Origin: Halobellus clavatus
GTDB taxonomy: Archaea > Halobacteriota > Halobacteria > Halobacteriales > Haloferacaceae
Length of the DNA: 64,000 bases
Reading direction: 5' to 3'
Assembly: GCF_900107195.1 (NCBI RefSeq)
Contig: NZ_FNPB01000011.1
Span: 55,844-119,843 of the forward strand
The notes beneath the pieces are model-generated. The model was not told the origin of the DNA, ran no database searches, and saw nothing but the letters and a program-made list of their open reading frames with translations. Position 1 is the stretch's first letter. Every line of letters starts with the position of its first letter. Position numbers and translations under genes: made by a program. Positions 16,161 through 24,066 of this stretch are shown piece after piece.

Positions 16161-16192
16161 GAGTTTGTCCCTCCCAACAGGGGGTGAGGTGA
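16161..16192 (+). promoter_or_regulatory. Shared TATA + C/G inverted-repeat motif, copy 3
   Basis: GAGTTTGTCCCTCCC, 4 nt, then GGGGGTGAGGTGA, 8 nt before the ATG at 16201. Confidence 0.65.
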
Positions 16193-16200
16193 CTTCACAG

Positions 16201-16353
16201 ATGTCCAGTGCAGCAGCTCCCCGTGAGCGATCGCGACCGCGTCAAGCACAGCTGTCGGACTTTCGTCAGTCACCCCGCGAACCGGGACTCTACGAGCCAC
16301 CGACGATCGAGGAGGACGACTGGTGGCCTGGGAAGGCAGGTGAAGATCGATGA
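16201..16353 (+). CDS. 50-residue protein with PCNA-binding-like motif
   Basis: Starts 8 nt after a copy of the shared promoter motif and ends in an ATGA overlap with the next gene, which argues for a real translated gene. The basic N-terminus leads into QAQLSDF (residues 15-21), which fits the PIP-box pattern Q-x-x-L-x-x-F used to bind the PCNA clamp. The C-terminal half ends in an acidic/Trp patch (EEDDWW). With PCNA encoded 3.3 kb downstream, a clamp-binding adaptor is a reasonable guess. The motif lacks the second aromatic residue, so binding is unproven. Confidence 0.6.
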   Translation: MSSAAAPRERSRPRQAQLSDFRQSPREPGLYEPPTIEEDDWWPGKAGEDR

Positions 16354-16976
16354 CCGAACGGACGCTTCGCATCGAACGGGCGGTCAACGAGCTGATGAAC
16401 GACCTTCCGGCTGACGTCGCGTCCGAGGACATCATCGACCAGCATATGCAGCGACTCGTCGCGGACTACGGTCTCTCTGTCGATCGTGCACAGACGGCCA
16501 CTCGGCAGTACCTCACTGCGTCCCGCGAGGGAGTGGCGGAGTACCTCGTCACCCATCTCGCTCGGACGACTGAGACGCCGCCGACCCGTGACGCGGTCGT
16601 CGAGGATCTCGAATTCCTCGCCAACTGGAGTGTCCCTCTCGAGGACGCCTCTGCTGTCGTCCGCCGGAAGTACGACCCCGCGGACCCGGCTGATCCCGAC
16701 TCTGGCCTCGACTCGGCAACGGGCGTTCCAACGGGTGCAACCGATGCTGAGGTCGCGGCTGCGATCCCCAGTCTTGACGACCACTCGTGGTCGTCCACAT
16801 CCGACCGCGCCGACCCTGGCCCCGACGACTCAGATATCCTCGACGCCGATTCGCGGGAGACAGATGACGGCACCGCCGCCCCTACCTACAGACGCATTTG
16901 GAGGACACGGATCGTCGCCCGTCTCGCCTCGACGATCCGCACCGCTCGCCGGAGGCTGGCCGAGCATCGTCTCTGA
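16350..16976 (+). CDS. Protein with RPA-type N-terminal helical domain
   Basis: 208 residues, translationally coupled to the preceding small gene. Residues 10-60 (LPADVASEDI, QRLVADYGLSVDRAQTATRQYL) align by eye with the N-terminus of the RPA gene at 17222 (FPDDVDVDEAE, LVDEYRVPKDEAVRTTRNYF), so the two share a domain. No OB fold follows. Instead there is a second short helical region, an acidic linker (about 110-180) and a basic C-terminus (RRIWRTR, RTARRRLAEHR). It may be an RPA partner or regulator; function unknown. Confidence 0.7.
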   Translation: MTERTLRIERAVNELMNDLPADVASEDIIDQHMQRLVADYGLSVDRAQTATRQYLTASREGVAEYLVTHLARTTETPPTRDAVVEDLEFLANWSVPLEDASAVVRRKYDPADPADPDSGLDSATGVPTGATDAEVAAAIPSLDDHSWSSTSDRADPGPDDSDILDADSRETDDGTAAPTYRRIWRTRIVARLASTIRTARRRLAEHRL

Positions 16977-17000
16977 CCAACGACCGAACGCACCGCACGC

Positions 17001-17031
17001 GGTTTATCCCCCCGCGGGGGGTGAAGGGGGA
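17001..17031 (+). promoter_or_regulatory. Shared TATA + C/G inverted-repeat motif, copy 4
   Basis: GGTTTAT followed by CCCCCCGCGGGGGG and TGAAGGGGG. This is the clearest copy, with a perfect 6-bp C/G palindrome directly after a TATA-like TTTAT. Confidence 0.7.
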
Positions 17032-17107
17032 CTCACGACTATGCAGGTAATGAGCCGAATCCCGGCGCTCGTGGCGACACCCACCACCCGCGTTCCCGTC
17101 GCAACGG

Positions 17108-17141
17108 CGGTTTATTTCCCCCGGATTGGGGTGCAGGGGCG
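17108..17141 (+). promoter_or_regulatory. Shared TATA + C/G inverted-repeat motif, copy 5
   Basis: CGGTTTATTTCCCCC, 4 nt, GGGGTGCAGGGGCG. It lies about 80 nt before the RPA start, so RPA has two tandem copies of the motif (with 17001). Confidence 0.65.
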
Positions 17142-17221
17142 TGAGCAGGAAGGCGCGCAGGGCGTCGACCTGACTCGAGACGTCCCACCAGCCGATTCCC
17201 GAACGCGAATCGGAGTGACCA

Positions 17222-18790
17222 ATGATGGCAGTAGCTAATTCCATTCCCGACGAAGCGGCAGAGCTCGCTGACCAATTCCCGGACGATGTCGACGTAGACG
17301 AAGCAGAGATCGCCGAGCGATTCTCGATGCTCGTCGACGAATACCGCGTCCCGAAGGACGAGGCCGTCCGCACCACGCGGAACTACTTCCTCGACGCGTA
17401 CGGACTCGAGTACGACGATCTGGACGGCCAGAGCGGTTCTAGCGGTCCGGCCGACGAGCGCGATATCGCGACCGTTGAGGGTCCGAACGAATGGCTCTCG
17501 GTCACGGCGAAGGTCGTCCAGCTCTGGGACAATGACGTCGACTCCATCGCTCAAGTCGGCCTCATCGGTGACGAGACCGGCACCATCAAGGTGACCGTGT
17601 GGGAGTCCGCCGACGCACCGACCATCGAGGAAGATGGCGTGTACCGATTCGAAAACGTCGTCTCCGACGAGTACCAGGACCGACTCAGCGTCCAGGTCAA
17701 CTCCGCGTCCGACATCGTTCCCGTCGACGACGAGGACGCCGCCGACCTCGAAGTCGGCTCGACCGATATCGAGGCCGCTGGCGCAGTCGTGGCTGTCCAA
17801 CCCGGAAGCGGCCTCGTCAAGCGATGTCCAGGCGAGGACTGCACGCGCGTTCTCCAGAACGGGCGCTGCTCCGAACACGGCGAGGTCGACGGTGAGTTCG
17901 ATCTCCGAGTGAAGGCGGTCATCGACGACGGCCAGACGGCCTACGACGTCCTCTTCAATCAGGAAGCCACCGAGGATCTCACCGGCATCACCATCGAGGA
18001 GGCCAAGCAGATGGCGATGGACGCTCTCGACACGAGCGTCGTCGCCGACGCCGTCGAAGAGGAGATCCTCGGACACTCCTACACGGTCTCCGGGCCGGTC
18101 ATCGGCAACTACCTCGTGGTCAACGACTGCGAGGAGGGGAACACGCTTTCCGAAGACGCTGTCTCGCCCGGCAGTGCAGCGAACGGTGATCGCGAGGTCG
18201 CCAAGCGCGTCTTCGCAGAAGAATTCAACAACGCAACGAGCACTTTCACCGAATCCGACGAAGACCGTGCGCCCGTGTACTCGCTGCTGCCGTCGGGTGA
18301 GAAAGCCAATCGCGTCTTCGTGGTCGGAACGCTGACCGAGACGACGGACGTCGGCAACGACTCCGAGTACTGGCAGGCCCGCATTGTGGGCCCGACCGGG
18401 ACGTTCTTCGCCTACGCTGGGCAGTACCAGCCCGAGGCTGCCAGCGTCCTACGGAACGCGGAAGCCCCGGCGTACGTCGCAGTGGTCGGCAAGGCGCGCA
18501 CCTACGAGACCGACGACGGTGACGTCAACGTCTCCATCCGTCCCGAGTCGATCAACATTGTCGACGGTGAGGCTCGGGACGCGTGGGTCGCGGAAACCGC
18601 CGAGCAGACGAAGGCACGGCTCGAGGCGTTCGACCCCGACGACCCCACCGAGAACGACGACGAGCGCAACTACGATGCGATGGCGGTCGACCTCTACGAC
18701 CCTGACATCGATGCCTACGAGGCGATGGTCAGCAACGCTCTCGACGACCTCGAGGCTGGCGAGATCAACGAAGGAGAGGACGACGAGTAG
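17222..18790 (+). CDS. rpa: Replication protein A (single-stranded DNA-binding)
   Basis: 522 residues; two consecutive ATGs, either can start. The N-terminal helical domain (about 1-65) is shared with the gene at 16350. An OB fold follows at about 90-190: a Trp-led strand, QVGLIGDETGTIKVTVW, VYRFENVVSDEYQDRLSVQVN. A CxxxxC...CxxH zinc motif at about 201-220 (CPGEDC, CSEH) opens a second region. A further OB-like segment lies near 360-440 (VFVVGTLTETTDV onward). RPA coats single-stranded DNA in replication and repair. An element-borne copy suggests self-supplied replication or protection of transferred strands. An acidic tail is typical of haloarchaea. Confidence 0.9.
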   Translation: MMAVANSIPDEAAELADQFPDDVDVDEAEIAERFSMLVDEYRVPKDEAVRTTRNYFLDAYGLEYDDLDGQSGSSGPADERDIATVEGPNEWLSVTAKVVQLWDNDVDSIAQVGLIGDETGTIKVTVWESADAPTIEEDGVYRFENVVSDEYQDRLSVQVNSASDIVPVDDEDAADLEVGSTDIEAAGAVVAVQPGSGLVKRCPGEDCTRVLQNGRCSEHGEVDGEFDLRVKAVIDDGQTAYDVLFNQEATEDLTGITIEEAKQMAMDALDTSVVADAVEEEILGHSYTVSGPVIGNYLVVNDCEEGNTLSEDAVSPGSAANGDREVAKRVFAEEFNNATSTFTESDEDRAPVYSLLPSGEKANRVFVVGTLTETTDVGNDSEYWQARIVGPTGTFFAYAGQYQPEAASVLRNAEAPAYVAVVGKARTYETDDGDVNVSIRPESINIVDGEARDAWVAETAEQTKARLEAFDPDDPTENDDERNYDAMAVDLYDPDIDAYEAMVSNALDDLEAGEINEGEDDE

Positions 18791-18870
18791 GGCGGCGCAC
18801 TCCCCGCTGACGCTGTCTCTCCCTCCGTCGTTCGACTCGTCTCACGCACTTCCATATCCACGCTTCGGGG

Positions 18871-19049
18871 GGTTTCTCCCCGGCAAGATTTTTTCGCAAA
18901 CGCTCCCGACCCACCCCGAGCTCGGTCACGATGTAGAAGCGGCTGTCGACGCCGCGAACAACTGGCTCATCGACGAAGCGCAGTCCCTCGCATTTGTCGA
19001 CGAAAAAGAATCGACCGTGGACTACTCAATCTCCGTCGAGTACCTCTAA
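18871..19049 (+). other. Open frame without a start codon: possible small-gene remnant
   Basis: Reading the frame that stops at 19047-19049 gives an acidic haloarchaeal-looking sequence (DVEAAVDAANNWLIDEAQ onward, about 45 residues). There is no ATG, GTG or TTG ahead of it after the RPA stop; ATT at 18888 is the only candidate. GGTTTCTCCCCGG at 18871 resembles the shared promoter motif. It may be a gene that lost its start, or one with a non-standard start. Confidence 0.3.
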
Positions 19050-19086
19050 TCATCTAGAGCCGTCCGCTCGCGTATCGGACAGGCAG

Positions 19087-19117
19087 TAGTTTGTTCTCCC
19101 CTGCCGAGAGTGAGGGA
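19087..19117 (+). promoter_or_regulatory. Shared TATA + C/G inverted-repeat motif, copy 6
   Basis: AGTTTGTTCTCCCCTGCCGA, then GAGTGAGGGA, 6 nt before the ATG at 19124. Confidence 0.55.
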
Positions 19118-19123
19118 TTTCCT

Positions 19124-19498
19124 ATGACCGACAATCGTGACGGACAGTCTCCGAACCAGCACTCGGATAACTCCGTGCTCGCCGATGAGGAGTACGACCC
19201 CCTCGCGGAGTACAAACCGTACGCCGTCACTTCGCCGAGCTCGAATGGCATTGCTCATCACGTGCATACGAGTCGCCGTCCGGACTGGAAGCCGGGGCAG
19301 CCGTGCCCGCACTGTGGATCGAGACTGATCGTGTCCTCCTTCATCGGGACGGAAATTGCGCGGCATCGTGGCGGCAAAGTCACGCGGCTCGGCGGAGGTG
19401 ACCGGCTCGGCGCCGTCGAGTATCAGTGCGCGGACTGCGAGACTGTCCTCTACAAGGACGCCGCGTTCGATCTCTGGACGACCCTCCACTTGGACTGA
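19124..19498 (+). CDS. Small zinc-ribbon protein
   Basis: 124 residues. An acidic, disordered-looking N-terminus leads to a zinc ribbon with knuckles CPHC (about residue 66) and CADC (about 107) separated by 40 residues. The shape resembles transcription or replication accessory zinc ribbons, but I do not recognise the family. It lies between RPA and PCNA, with its own copy of the shared promoter motif. A TTG at 19091 is in frame but lies inside the motif, so the ATG is preferred. Confidence 0.75.
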   Translation: MTDNRDGQSPNQHSDNSVLADEEYDPLAEYKPYAVTSPSSNGIAHHVHTSRRPDWKPGQPCPHCGSRLIVSSFIGTEIARHRGGKVTRLGGGDRLGAVEYQCADCETVLYKDAAFDLWTTLHLD

Positions 19499-19548
19499 CC
19501 GTCAAGACTACGATGCCTCCACCAAGGACTCACAGGTCCGTCCAGTAC

Positions 19549-19585
19549 GGCCGTTTTTCGCACTCCACGAGAGATGTAAGCTCGA
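19549..19585 (+). promoter_or_regulatory. Shared TATA + inverted-repeat motif, weak copy 7
   Basis: GGCCGTTTTTCGCACTCC, then ACGAGAGATGTAAG. T-rich box present, C/G palindrome degenerate. About 90 nt before the PCNA start. Confidence 0.35.
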
Positions 19586-19673
19586 GTGAGACGTCCCACA
19601 CCAGCCTCGAGAACAGTCTACTCGCGTCTACCGACAATCACGACGATCCCAACGATCACAATCCATCACACCT

Positions 19674-20633
19674 ATGGCAGAATCCACACCCGAATCACCC
19701 AACGGTACCGACACCGACCCAAATGAAGAGCCCGACATCGGCGTCGAGGCCGATACTGAGGTTGACGCCTCTGACACGGAGGCCGAAGCCCCCGACGCTG
19801 ACGGGACGGAAGTCGAGAAAGCAGATGACGCAGAGACCGATAGTGACGGCAGCGATGAGGAGTCGCCGTCCGACTCCCGCCCACCCCAGGCGTTCTCGGC
19901 GATCATCGAGGCTGACCGCCTCGACCAGACGATCACCACGCTTAGCGTTCTCGTCGACGAGTCTCGCGTCCACCTGAACGATCTCGGCCTTCGCCTCGCC
20001 GCTGTCGATCCCGCGAACGTCGCGATGGACGAGACGAACATCACCGAAACCGCCTTCGAGTCTTATCAGGCCGATGGTGGCGTCCTCGGCGTCGACCTCA
20101 CCAAGCTCGCCGACGTCGTCGGTATGGCTGACAACGACGACCTCATCCAGATGTCGCTCGACCCGGAGACCCGCAAGCTCATCATCGAGTTCGGCGGTCT
20201 CGAGTACACGCTCGCACTCCTCGACCCCGACACGATCCGCCAAGAGCCCGACATCCCCGACCTCGACCTCCCAGCACGCGTCGTCCTCGAAGGTCGCGAC
20301 ATCGACCGTGCTGTTCGGGCCGCCGATATGGTCTCAGACCACGTCGAACTCATCGTCGATCCCAACGACGAGGCCTTCCGCGTCCACGCCGAAGGCGATA
20401 CCGACGATGTCGACCTCGAACTCAGTCGCGACGACCTCATCGACCTCGAGATCGGCGCTGCCGACTCGCTCTTCTCGCTGGACTACCTCAAGGATCTCAA
20501 CAAGGCGATCCCGAAGGACGCCGAAGTCGAAATCCTCCTCGGCGAGGACTTCCCCGCGAAATTCAACTACGAGTACGCCGACGGCGCCGCCACTGTCACC
20601 CAGATGCTCGCCCCTCGGATTCAAAGTGACTGA
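19674..20633 (+). CDS. pcn: PCNA sliding clamp with acidic N-terminal extension
   Basis: 319 residues. The first 68 are an Asp/Glu/Thr-rich extension not found in ordinary archaeal PCNA (about 245 residues). The clamp body starts near residue 70 ([15 protein letters not shown]) with the clear PCNA pattern [14 protein letters not shown], then [21 protein letters not shown], and ends with [28 protein letters not shown] forms a ring on DNA and tethers polymerases and nucleases. A second clamp on a mobile element could favour its own replication proteins. The neighbours RPA and helicase support this. The acidic extension may block or select partners (inference). Confidence 0.93.
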   Translation: MAESTPESPNGTDTDPNEEPDIGVEADTEVDASDTEAEAPDADGTEVEKADDAETDSDGSDEESPSDSRPPQAFSAIIEADRLDQTITTLSVLVDESRVHLNDLGLRLAAVDPANVAMDETNITETAFESYQADGGVLGVDLTKLADVVGMADNDDLIQMSLDPETRKLIIEFGGLEYTLALLDPDTIRQEPDIPDLDLPARVVLEGRDIDRAVRAADMVSDHVELIVDPNDEAFRVHAEGDTDDVDLELSRDDLIDLEIGAADSLFSLDYLKDLNKAIPKDAEVEILLGEDFPAKFNYEYADGAATVTQMLAPRIQSD

Positions 20634-20839
20634 TGTCTCCAGAATCCATGACGTCCGATTCGACTCCACCACTCGATCCTGAACTCGAAACGAGCGCCGA
20701 ACAGACTGGCCTCGATGATTCCCAGCTCGTCGAGGGTGAAGCCATCGTCGACCTCAACATCCCCGACGACATTGCCTACGATGTCGACGATCTCGGCAAC
20801 GGCCGCCTCGCCATCCAGTACTGGGAAGCCGATCCCTGA
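20633..20839 (+). CDS. 68-residue acidic protein coupled to PCNA
   Basis: Its ATG overlaps the PCNA stop codon (TGATG), so it is translated with the clamp. Highly acidic, with a C-terminal beta-like pattern (EGEAIVDLNIPDDIAYDVDDL, RLAIQYWE). No family recognised. The coupling suggests a PCNA-related accessory role, but nothing in the sequence shows it. Confidence 0.65.
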   Translation: MSPESMTSDSTPPLDPELETSAEQTGLDDSQLVEGEAIVDLNIPDDIAYDVDDLGNGRLAIQYWEADP

Positions 20840-20918
20840 TCCCCACTCTCCTACCGCCCGGCCCCGGCTGCACCCCTGAGGTTAAACGTCCGGGCAACGC
20901 ACTTTCGATTGATTGCCC

Positions 20919-21251
20919 GTGAAACCCTCTGCTGCTGCCCCCGCTGGTCAGATCCTCGCGTACAGCTGCCCCCGTTGCGAGCACAAGGGGATCTACTACT
21001 ACACCGATCTCGCCCTCTACGACGACGAGCGCGACCTTGGTGAAGACAGCATCCTCCCTGAGGACGCTCCCGCTGTCCCCGGCAGCGCGATTGACGCCGA
21101 CGCCAACGTTATCGTCTGCCCGAACGAGTCGTGCGGACTCGTGCAGTTCCGCCATATCGCGTTCGAACTCCTTCCCCCGACGGCGGTGCGCGCACGTCGC
21201 TCGACGCCGACGGACGACGAGACAAGTGCACTCGTTGAGGCTACTCCGTAG
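20919..21251 (+). CDS. Zinc-ribbon protein, GTG start
   Basis: About 110 residues from GTG 20919; an in-frame TTG at 20913 is less likely. Two cysteine pairs form a ribbon: CPRC (about residue 18) and CPNESC (about 67). An acidic loop rich in Asp lies between them. Function unknown. It follows the PCNA operon by 80 nt and precedes the helicase. Confidence 0.65.
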   Translation: MKPSAAAPAGQILAYSCPRCEHKGIYYYTDLALYDDERDLGEDSILPEDAPAVPGSAIDADANVIVCPNESCGLVQFRHIAFELLPPTAVRARRSTPTDDETSALVEATP

Positions 21252-21332
21252 TCGGCCTTGAGAACATCTCGCTCCGCTCGTCGAGGCATCGTCATCCGAA
21301 GAACCATCACTGATCTCCGGCATCCCCGCACG

Positions 21333-21365
21333 GCATTTCTCTCCCTCCACTGGAGGTGAAGGACG
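21333..21365 (+). promoter_or_regulatory. Shared TATA + C/G inverted-repeat motif, copy 8
   Basis: CATTTCTCTC, then CCTCCACTGGAGGTGAAGG; CCTCCA/TGGAGG is a perfect palindrome. It ends 3 nt before the ATG at 21368. Confidence 0.65.
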
Positions 21366-21367
21366 TT

Positions 21368-23986
21368 ATGACGAAGGAGTCACCACCGTCAGAGTCGAAC
21401 GTATCGCGTGCCGGCTCGAAGAGTCGCTCCAAGCCGAGCACCGACGCGGCAGTCTCCCAGCACGTAGAGCTCAAAACAGGGACACGCGCCTTCGATGGAT
21501 CAGCCGGCGAACGCCCCTCGATCCACAATACTGTCGACTGGCTTGCCGAGAACGAGGCCACCGTCGGTGGAACCCTCGTGAACCACCGCGTGATGACTGG
21601 ACGGTCAGCGCAGACTACGGATGTCCCTCTGCGCCCGGAGCTTTCCGAGGCGATCCGCAAGAAGGGCATCGATCAAGTCTACGACCATCAGGCGGAAGCG
21701 ATTCGGCACGCTCGACTCCGCAAACACGTCACCCTCGCGACCCCGACCGGGTCGGGGAAATCACTCCCGTATTCGATTCTCGCCGCCGAGCGCGCCCTCG
21801 TCGACGACGCCCGTACTCTCTATATCGCACCGACGCGCGCTCTCATCAACAACCAAGCCGACGATCTCTACGACTTCTTCCAGAACGTCGACTCCAGTCT
21901 TGACGCAGGGCGCTACACGGGCGGACTCTCTCGACACCAGAAACGTCGCGTCCGCGAGCGGCAACCGCACGTTCTCGCGACGACGCCTGATATGATCAAC
22001 TACTCCATCCTCCCGTTCGCCCACAAACTCTGGGGCTGGTTCCTCTCCAACTTGGACCTGATCGTCATCGACGAACAGCATCAGTACCGTGGCGTCTTTG
22101 GTAGTCACGTCGGCGTCGTCCTTCGACGACTCCGCCGGCTTGCGAAAACCTTCGACGCTGACCCGACAATCGTCGCCTGCTCAGCCACCATCGACAACCC
22201 CCGACAGCACACTGTCCAGCTGACTGGCGTCGACCCGGCCGACGTTCACGTCGTCGACCAGGACACAAGTGCCGGCGGCTCAACGCACTGGCTCTTCTGG
22301 CAACCACCCCGCGGCCAGCAGGGGCAAGCTCGATCGACACACCGGACGACCGCACGTCTCGCAGCGGCGCTCGTCGAACGCGGTCTCCAGACCATCGTCT
22401 TCACGCGAAGTCGACAAGCGGCCGAACAGTACGCTCAGGTCACCGCTCGCCGCCTCCAGCGTGACGGTTATCCCAGCCTCGCCGACGACGTGGCCGCGTA
22501 TCAGGCCGCACTCTCGGACGAGCGGCGAGAAGAACTTGAAGCCGGGCTGCATTCCGGCGACATCCGCGTCGTCTGGAGCACGAACGCCCTCGAGGTCGGG
22601 ATCAACATCGGGAACCTCGACGCCGTCCTCGTCGACGGCTATCCGGGAACACGGATGGAACTCTTCCAGCAAGCCGGCCGTGCCGGCCGGGGGACCGACC
22701 CGAGCATTGTCGGCCTCGTCGGCGGCGCTGATCCGCTCGACCAATACGCACTCGACCATCCGGACGATCTCCTTGACGGCAGCGTCGAATCCGTCGAATG
22801 CAACCCCCAGAACCCACGTGTCCTTACCGAACACCTTCCGGCAGCCGCCGCCGAAGCCCCCCTCTCCACCGACGACAACACTTGGTTTGGCGATGACCTC
22901 CCGAAGTACGTCTCAGCACTCACCGATGCCGGCGTCCTCGACCGCTCGCTCACATCGACAGATATCACGTGGACGTACGTTCCCGACGGGGGACCGCCGC
23001 CGAGCCAGCACGTTTCCCTCCGGTCGATCAACTCGCGCTCGCTCCGTATCGTTGTGACACCGGACGACCAGTCCCCCCCGGATATCCCCGCGAGTAACGA
23101 GCTCGACGTTCTCGGTGAACTTCCACTCGCCTCCGGTCTTCGTGATGCCCACCCCGGCGCGATCTACTTCCATCAAGGCCAGCGATACCGCGTCATCGAC
23201 ATCGATCTCAACCCGGAAACCCCGCCGGGAGCATCCGGTTCTGCCTCGCCAATCGCGTGGGTCGAGCCTACAAACGCGACCTACACGACTAGCGCGGTCA
23301 CAGACCGCACGCTCACGCTCCAAGACGCCGACGAGTCACGCGGCCTTCCCGGCACAGCCGACCCTGAGGTTGCGACTGACGGCGGTGACGCAAGCGCCGA
23401 CACAGCACCCCCCGCCGTCCAGCTCACCGAGTTGACCGTCAGCGAAACCGTCGTCAGCTACTACACCCACCAGTCCGGGAGCTTGAATGGACCTGTTCCC
23501 ATCGAGACCGACCTTCCGGAAACCGAACTCTCCTCGGATGGTCTCGTCATCACCATCCCGCCCGCCATTCGGGATGCCTTCACCGAGGAGCATCCCAACG
23601 CCGATGACCCTGACGCGCCATCGCCGTCCTTCGAGGGGAGCCTCTACGCCCTCACGAACGCACTGCTGGGCGTCCTTCCAGCAACCGTCCTCTGCGACCG
23701 CAGCGATATGCGCGGGCTCGCAATCTCGCGTCTCGACACAACCGGTCACCCTACGATTGTCCTCTACGACGACCATCCTGGTGGTGTCGGCCTCGCTCGT
23801 AGCATCTTCCAGCACCTCGAGGATGCCCTCGAATTCGCACAGACTCGCGTTGCCGACTGCGAATGTGATGAGGGATGCCCGGCCTGTATCCACCACCCTC
23901 ACGACGCCTTGAGCAACCAGACGCTCGACAAGGTCGGCGCGCGCCTCCTTGCGGAACTCCTCCTCGATGATACGCAGGCAGCCTGA
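21368..23986 (+). CDS. Hrq1-like DEAD/DEAH-box helicase with C-terminal zinc domain
   Basis: 872 residues from ATG 21368; a GTG at 21356 is inside the upstream motif. Motifs in order: Walker A TPTGSGKS (about 124), Walker B variant DEQH (about 234), motif III SAT (about 270), motif VI QAGRAGRG (about 434), and a C-terminal cysteine cluster CECDEGCPACIHHPH (about 831). The last is the signature of Hrq1-type helicases with the DUF1998/MZB domain. These are 3'-5' DNA helicases linked to repair and, in mobile elements, to defence or replication. The neighbouring RPA, PCNA and primase-polymerase genes suggest a replication role. Confidence 0.88.
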   Translation: MTKESPPSESNVSRAGSKSRSKPSTDAAVSQHVELKTGTRAFDGSAGERPSIHNTVDWLAENEATVGGTLVNHRVMTGRSAQTTDVPLRPELSEAIRKKGIDQVYDHQAEAIRHARLRKHVTLATPTGSGKSLPYSILAAERALVDDARTLYIAPTRALINNQADDLYDFFQNVDSSLDAGRYTGGLSRHQKRRVRERQPHVLATTPDMINYSILPFAHKLWGWFLSNLDLIVIDEQHQYRGVFGSHVGVVLRRLRRLAKTFDADPTIVACSATIDNPRQHTVQLTGVDPADVHVVDQDTSAGGSTHWLFWQPPRGQQGQARSTHRTTARLAAALVERGLQTIVFTRSRQAAEQYAQVTARRLQRDGYPSLADDVAAYQAALSDERREELEAGLHSGDIRVVWSTNALEVGINIGNLDAVLVDGYPGTRMELFQQAGRAGRGTDPSIVGLVGGADPLDQYALDHPDDLLDGSVESVECNPQNPRVLTEHLPAAAAEAPLSTDDNTWFGDDLPKYVSALTDAGVLDRSLTSTDITWTYVPDGGPPPSQHVSLRSINSRSLRIVVTPDDQSPPDIPASNELDVLGELPLASGLRDAHPGAIYFHQGQRYRVIDIDLNPETPPGASGSASPIAWVEPTNATYTTSAVTDRTLTLQDADESRGLPGTADPEVATDGGDASADTAPPAVQLTELTVSETVVSYYTHQSGSLNGPVPIETDLPETELSSDGLVITIPPAIRDAFTEEHPNADDPDAPSPSFEGSLYALTNALLGVLPATVLCDRSDMRGLAISRLDTTGHPTIVLYDDHPGGVGLARSIFQHLEDALEFAQTRVADCECDEGCPACIHHPHDALSNQTLDKVGARLLAELLLDDTQAA

Positions 23987-24066
23987 CCGTTACATCGTCC
24001 TCTTCGCGACACCCACCCATGGACTAAAGTCAGAGAACTGTATATGTTCTGGCGAGTTGACTGCTC

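Noticed and set aside
17041..17238. 65-residue frame starting right after a shared promoter motif.
   Set aside because: Overlaps the second motif and the RPA start, and lacks haloarchaeal composition; more likely leader sequence.
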